DNA of 64,000 nt from JAGOBP01 sp964550855 (GTDB taxonomy: Bacteria > Chloroflexota > Anaerolineae > Fen-1058), in NCBI GenBank assembly GCA_964550855.1, contig CAZKBQ010000004.1, positions 54,342 through 118,341 of the forward strand. The letters run 5' to 3'. This document shows, piece after piece, positions 61,190 through 64,000 of this stretch. The notes under the pieces were generated by a model. That model was given only the letters and a program-made list of their open reading frames with translations. It was not told where the DNA came from and ran no database searches. Positions within the stretch are counted from its first letter, which is position 1. The number at the start of each line of letters is the position of its first letter. The translations under genes and the position numbers were made by a program.

Positions 61190-61701
61190 CGCCGGTTGAT
61201 CAAGTGCGCGCGGCGTTGATCGAGGCGGGCCTTGGCGACGTGGTGCTGGAACTGACAGACAGTGCCCGAACCGCGCCGATGGCGGCCCAGGCCATCGGCG
61301 CGCACTTTGATATTCACGTGCCGGTCGGTGCCATCGTCAAGTCGCTGCTGTTTTTGATCAACGATCAGCCCGTCATCGCGCTGGCCGCCGGCGATCGCAA
61401 CGTCAGTCAGAAGCTGATCGGCGCGCTCTACGGCGTGAGCGGCAAGAAGGTGAAGCTGGCCGACCCGGCCGCGGTGCGGCAGATCACCGGCTACGAAGTC
61501 GGCGGCGTACCGCCCGTCGGCCACGCGCGGCCGCTGCCGGTGCTGATCGACGAATCGCTGAGCCGCTTTGAGACGGTGTGGGCGGCGGCCGGCGCGCATC
61601 ACGCCGTGTTTCCGATTGAATACGAGCGCCTGATCGCCGTGACGAACGGTCGGGTTGAGCCGATCACGACCGAGCCGAACAAAGCGACGAATGATACGTA
61701 G
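61186..61701 (+). CDS. YbaK/prolyl-tRNA deacylase-like protein
   Basis: A 171-residue YbaK/EbsC-family protein. Members hydrolyse mischarged tRNAs (for example Cys-tRNA-Pro). Family features are the GAIVKSLLFLIND strand with the key lysine, ALAAGDRNVSQKLI, and GGVPPVGHARPLPVLID. It starts in an ATGA overlap with dnaE. The last codons and the TAG stop (61699-61701) run into a heptanucleotide repeat, so the C-terminal residues may have been recoded by repeat insertion. Confidence 0.9.
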   Translation: MTPVDQVRAALIEAGLGDVVLELTDSARTAPMAAQAIGAHFDIHVPVGAIVKSLLFLINDQPVIALAAGDRNVSQKLIGALYGVSGKKVKLADPAAVRQITGYEVGGVPPVGHARPLPVLIDESLSRFETVWAAAGAHHAVFPIEYERLIAVTNGRVEPITTEPNKATNDT

Positions 61702-61722
61702 TACGTAATACGTATTACGTCA
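61695..61722 (+). repeat. Heptanucleotide tandem repeat at the deacylase stop
   Basis: Units TACGTAG, TACGTAA, TACGTAT, TACGTCA: a clean 7-bp period. The first unit provides the stop codon of the upstream gene. The array is also palindrome-rich (ACGTAATACGT type). Confidence 0.85.
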
Positions 61723-61747
61723 TGCTCACACAGGAGTCCATAGCATC

Positions 61748-62905
61748 ATGAAGCGCATCGGAGTGTTGACCGGCGGCGGCGACGTGCCGGGGCTGAATCC
61801 ATGTATCAAGACCCTGGCCTATCGAGCCATCGACGAAGGTTACGAAGTGATCGGCATTCGCAAGGGCTGGGGCGGGCTGCTCAACTACAATCCCGACGAT
61901 CCGGCCAGCCATGGCGAATACATTGTGCCGCTGGACAAACAGCGCGTGCGCACCATCGACCGCACCGGCGGCACCTACCTGCACACTAGCCGCACCAATC
62001 CCGGCAAGGTGCGCGCGCACGAAGTGCCGGAGTTCCTGCGCAACAGCACGCATGTCGAAGAAGCCGGGCCGTTTGACTTTACGCCGCACGTGCTGACCGT
62101 GCTGGACAAACTGGGCATCGACACGCTGGTGCCCATCGGCGGCGACGACACGCTGAGTTACGCCGAGCGCCTGTATCGCGAAGGCATCCACATCGTGGCG
62201 GTGCCCAAGACCATGGACAACGACGTGTTTGGCACCGATTACTGCATCGGGTTCTCCACGGCCGTCACCCGCAGCGTGGAGTTCATTCACGCGCTGCGCA
62301 CCACCTCGGGCAGCCACGAGCGCATCGCAGTGGTGGAGCTGTTCGGCCGCAACTGCGGCGAGACGTCGCTGATCGCGTCGTACCTGTCCGGCGTCGATCG
62401 CGCCATCATCTCCGAAGTGCACTTCGACCCGGAGAAGCTGGCCCAGTTTCTGATGAGCGACAAGCGCAGCAACCCCAGCAATTACGCCATGGTCACCATC
62501 AGCGAGGGCGCCCAGATGATCGGCGGCAAGATCGTGGAATACGGGCAGGCCGACGCCTACGGCCACAAGAAACTGGGCGGCATCGGCGCGATTCTGGGCG
62601 AGGCGCTGCGCAAGATCACGCGCGAGGATATTCTGTACCAGCAGGTGGGCTACCTGATGCGCTCCGGCGCGCCGGACAGCGTCGATCTGATGGTGGCCAT
62701 CAACTACGCCAACATGGCCATTCGCCTCATCGCGCGCGGGGCGTCCAATCGCCTGGTGGCGCTGCGCAACGGCACGTACACCAGCGTGCCCGTCTCCACC
62801 ATCATGCAGGGCGTGAAGCGCGTCGATGTGGATGAATTGTACGACGCGGAGAATTACGTGCCCAAGGTGCGGCACGTGGAAGGCAAGCCGATGTTCTTGT
62901 ATTAG
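61748..62905 (+). CDS. Phosphofructokinase, PPi-type active site
   Basis: A 385-residue 6-phosphofructokinase. The active-site signature is GGDDT (131-135) and PKTMDND (153-159). D134 and K154 are the residues that mark pyrophosphate-dependent enzymes, whereas ATP-dependent bacterial enzymes carry Gly at both. The catalytic base is D157. Regions VVELFGRNCGETSLIA and ISEGAQM are also conserved. It should therefore phosphorylate fructose-6-phosphate reversibly with PPi, although substrate use must be measured. CAGGAG lies before the ATG. It converges with a second phosphofructokinase gene. Confidence 0.88.
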   Translation: MKRIGVLTGGGDVPGLNPCIKTLAYRAIDEGYEVIGIRKGWGGLLNYNPDDPASHGEYIVPLDKQRVRTIDRTGGTYLHTSRTNPGKVRAHEVPEFLRNSTHVEEAGPFDFTPHVLTVLDKLGIDTLVPIGGDDTLSYAERLYREGIHIVAVPKTMDNDVFGTDYCIGFSTAVTRSVEFIHALRTTSGSHERIAVVELFGRNCGETSLIASYLSGVDRAIISEVHFDPEKLAQFLMSDKRSNPSNYAMVTISEGAQMIGGKIVEYGQADAYGHKKLGGIGAILGEALRKITREDILYQQVGYLMRSGAPDSVDLMVAINYANMAIRLIARGASNRLVALRNGTYTSVPVSTIMQGVKRVDVDELYDAENYVPKVRHVEGKPMFLY

Positions 62906-62924
62906 ACCTTCGGGATTGGAAACA

Positions 62925-62964
62925 AAACCGGTCGGGGTGTGGGGCACTCCGACCGGTTTGTTTA
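62925..62964 (+). terminator. Bidirectional terminator between the two phosphofructokinase genes
   Basis: A 15-bp stem (62925-62939 with 62945-62959, one G-T pair) with T-rich tails on both strands. It serves both converging genes. Confidence 0.88.
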
Positions 62965-64000
62965 CGACTCGAGCGAACCGCGTGGCCCCGACTGCGCCAG
63001 CGTTTTGGCGATGGGCCGCAACTCCAGCCACCATTGTTTCTTGGGGCGCTGATTGGCATCGTCCACCATCTTGGGCATGTCTTCCAGCGGGTGCAGCTGA
63101 ATGCCGCCCGCCTGCATGCCGATGAAGGCGCACTCGGGCGCTTCGCTCTGCGCCTGTTCGATCAAATAGTCGATGCAGCGCACGGCGAAGCGTGTGGCCT
63201 GCGTGCGATCGAACGGCGAGGGATTGCCGCCCTGCTGCATGTGCCCCAGAATGGTCTGCCGCACGTCGAACTCGCCGCCGCTCTCGGCCTCGAAGATCGC
63301 GCACAATACGTCGGTCTTGTACACCGGGTGCGCTTCTTCGTTGCGGATCACCAGTCCCAGCCGCTTGCCGTGCTTGAAGCCGTTGACCAGCGATTCGACA
63401 TCCACCTGCAGATCGCTCAGGCGAATGCCTTCTTCGTGCAGGTAAACGCGTTCTGCGCCGGTGGCCAGTCCGCCCATCAGCGCCAGATAACCGCAGTGCC
63501 GCCCCATCACTTCCACGATGAAACAGCGGCGCAGCGCCACCGCCGATTGTTTGATCTTGTCCACCGCGTTCACGATGGTGTTCAGCGCCGAGTCCGCGCC
63601 GATGCTCAACTCGGAGCCGGGCAGGTTGTTGTTGATCGACGCGGGCATGCAAATGATCGGGAGATTGAAGGCTGGATAGTTGTTCCGTTCGCGGAAGAGT
63701 TGATAGGCCGATTGATAACCGGAATAGCCGCCGATCATCAGGATACCGTCGATTTCGAACTTCTCGATGTTACGGGCGATGGCGTAAAAGTCGCGGCCAT
63801 GCGGCACATCGCGATTGGTGCCCAGCACCGAGCCGCCCAGGCTGGCCCAGCCGTTCACGTCCATCCACTGCATCTCTTTGATGTGCCCGTCGATCAATCC
63901 TTTGAAGCCGTGCGACACGCCCAGCAGCACGTGACCGCGATCCAGCCCGATGCGCACCGCGGCCCGCACGGCGTTGTTCATGCCGGGCGCGGGCGCGCCC
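62962..64000 (-). CDS. Eukaryote-like phosphofructokinase C-terminal-half type, partial
   Basis: The frame runs on beyond the window end; about 345 residues are visible. The sequence PAPGMNNAVRAAVRIGL, then GVSHGFKGLIDG, SINNNLPGSELSIGADSALNTIV, VEVMGRHCGYLALMGGLATGAERVYL and QGGNPSPFDR closely follows the C-terminal half of animal and fungal phosphofructokinase. The catalytic motif TIDND is replaced by SINNN and GGD by GGY, as in the eukaryotic regulatory half. This suggests a non-catalytic or altered half; a catalytic N-terminal half may lie just outside the window. The gene converges with the PPi-type enzyme. Confidence 0.85.
   Translation of the reverse strand, partial: GAPAPGMNNAVRAAVRIGLDRGHVLLGVSHGFKGLIDGHIKEMQWMDVNGWASLGGSVLGTNRDVPHGRDFYAIARNIEKFEIDGILMIGGYSGYQSAYQLFRERNNYPAFNLPIICMPASINNNLPGSELSIGADSALNTIVNAVDKIKQSAVALRRCFIVEVMGRHCGYLALMGGLATGAERVYLHEEGIRLSDLQVDVESLVNGFKHGKRLGLVIRNEEAHPVYKTDVLCAIFEAESGGEFDVRQTILGHMQQGGNPSPFDRTQATRFAVRCIDYLIEQAQSEAPECAFIGMQAGGIQLHPLEDMPKMVDDANQRPKKQWWLELRPIAKTLAQSGPRGSLES

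Overview
The window is GC-rich, densely coded bacterial chromosome, most probably from a member of the Chloroflexota (Anaerolineae-like). This is an inference from gene style: very long GAF-repeat histidine kinases, lipoproteins whose mature N-terminus runs in alternating V/E (EVPVEVTREV type), Pro/Thr linkers, LysM-only exported proteins, DUF4388 plus an MglA-like GTPase, and a KaiC-like ATPase beside a kinase. I saw no rRNA, tRNA, CRISPR array, transposase or phage gene.

Layout. 1-1172: two tandem LysM proteins. 1244-2863 (minus): plsY and a D-cysteine desulfhydrase-like enzyme, divergent from greA-lysS (3031-5060) through interlocked promoters; greA has a terminator-like hairpin in its leader. 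5061-9429: a long leader and a multi-PAS/GAF histidine kinase. 9426-11995: a consensus promoter, a complete T-box with a UCC (Ser) specifier, a DHDPS-family aldolase, a palindromic repeat and serS. 12121-13323 (minus): a DUF3048 lipoprotein. 13440-30954: a long co-directional run starting at a strong promoter: DUF4388, MglA-like GTPase, alpha/beta hydrolase, V4R protein, left-handed beta-helix protein, acyl-ACP-reductase-like enzyme, response regulator with a variant GGDEF domain, solute-binding lipoprotein, a 2806-residue hybrid kinase with ten GAF domains, a CheY-like regulator and a second, related hydrolase. 31034-33845: thioredoxin, an octaheme cytochrome c lipoprotein and an exported SGNH hydrolase. 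33842-39008 (minus): a small hypothetical, a degraded stretch, an ABM-like protein and a PDZ-7TM-GAF histidine kinase. 39160-41033: archease and RtcB. 41198-44276: B12-binding mutase subunit, MeaB GTPase, phosphoglycerate-mutase-like protein and PRPP synthetase. 44355-55455: secA, then tightly coupled winged-helix, KaiC-like ATPase, two small membrane proteins and an eight-GAF kinase, then an adenosine-deaminase-family enzyme. 55456-57051 (minus): fpg and a membrane protein. 57254-64000: dnaE and a YbaK-type deacylase, a PPi-type phosphofructokinase, and (minus, cut by the window end) the C-terminal-half type of a eukaryote-like phosphofructokinase.

How the genes fit together. Housekeeping genes (greA, lysS, serS, secA, dnaE, fpg, prs) are interspersed with three large signalling blocks. 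The two most interesting modules are the 13.4-31 kb island, which couples sensory proteins with an acyl-reductase-like enzyme and hydrolases, and the secA-linked wHTH-KaiC-TM-TM-kinase operon. Promoters fit a sigma70/sigmaA consensus (TTGACA, 17 bp, TATAAT) closely, so several could be placed by eye. Four gene 3' ends or intergenic gaps carry short tandem repeats with a strict 7-bp period but different unit sequences.
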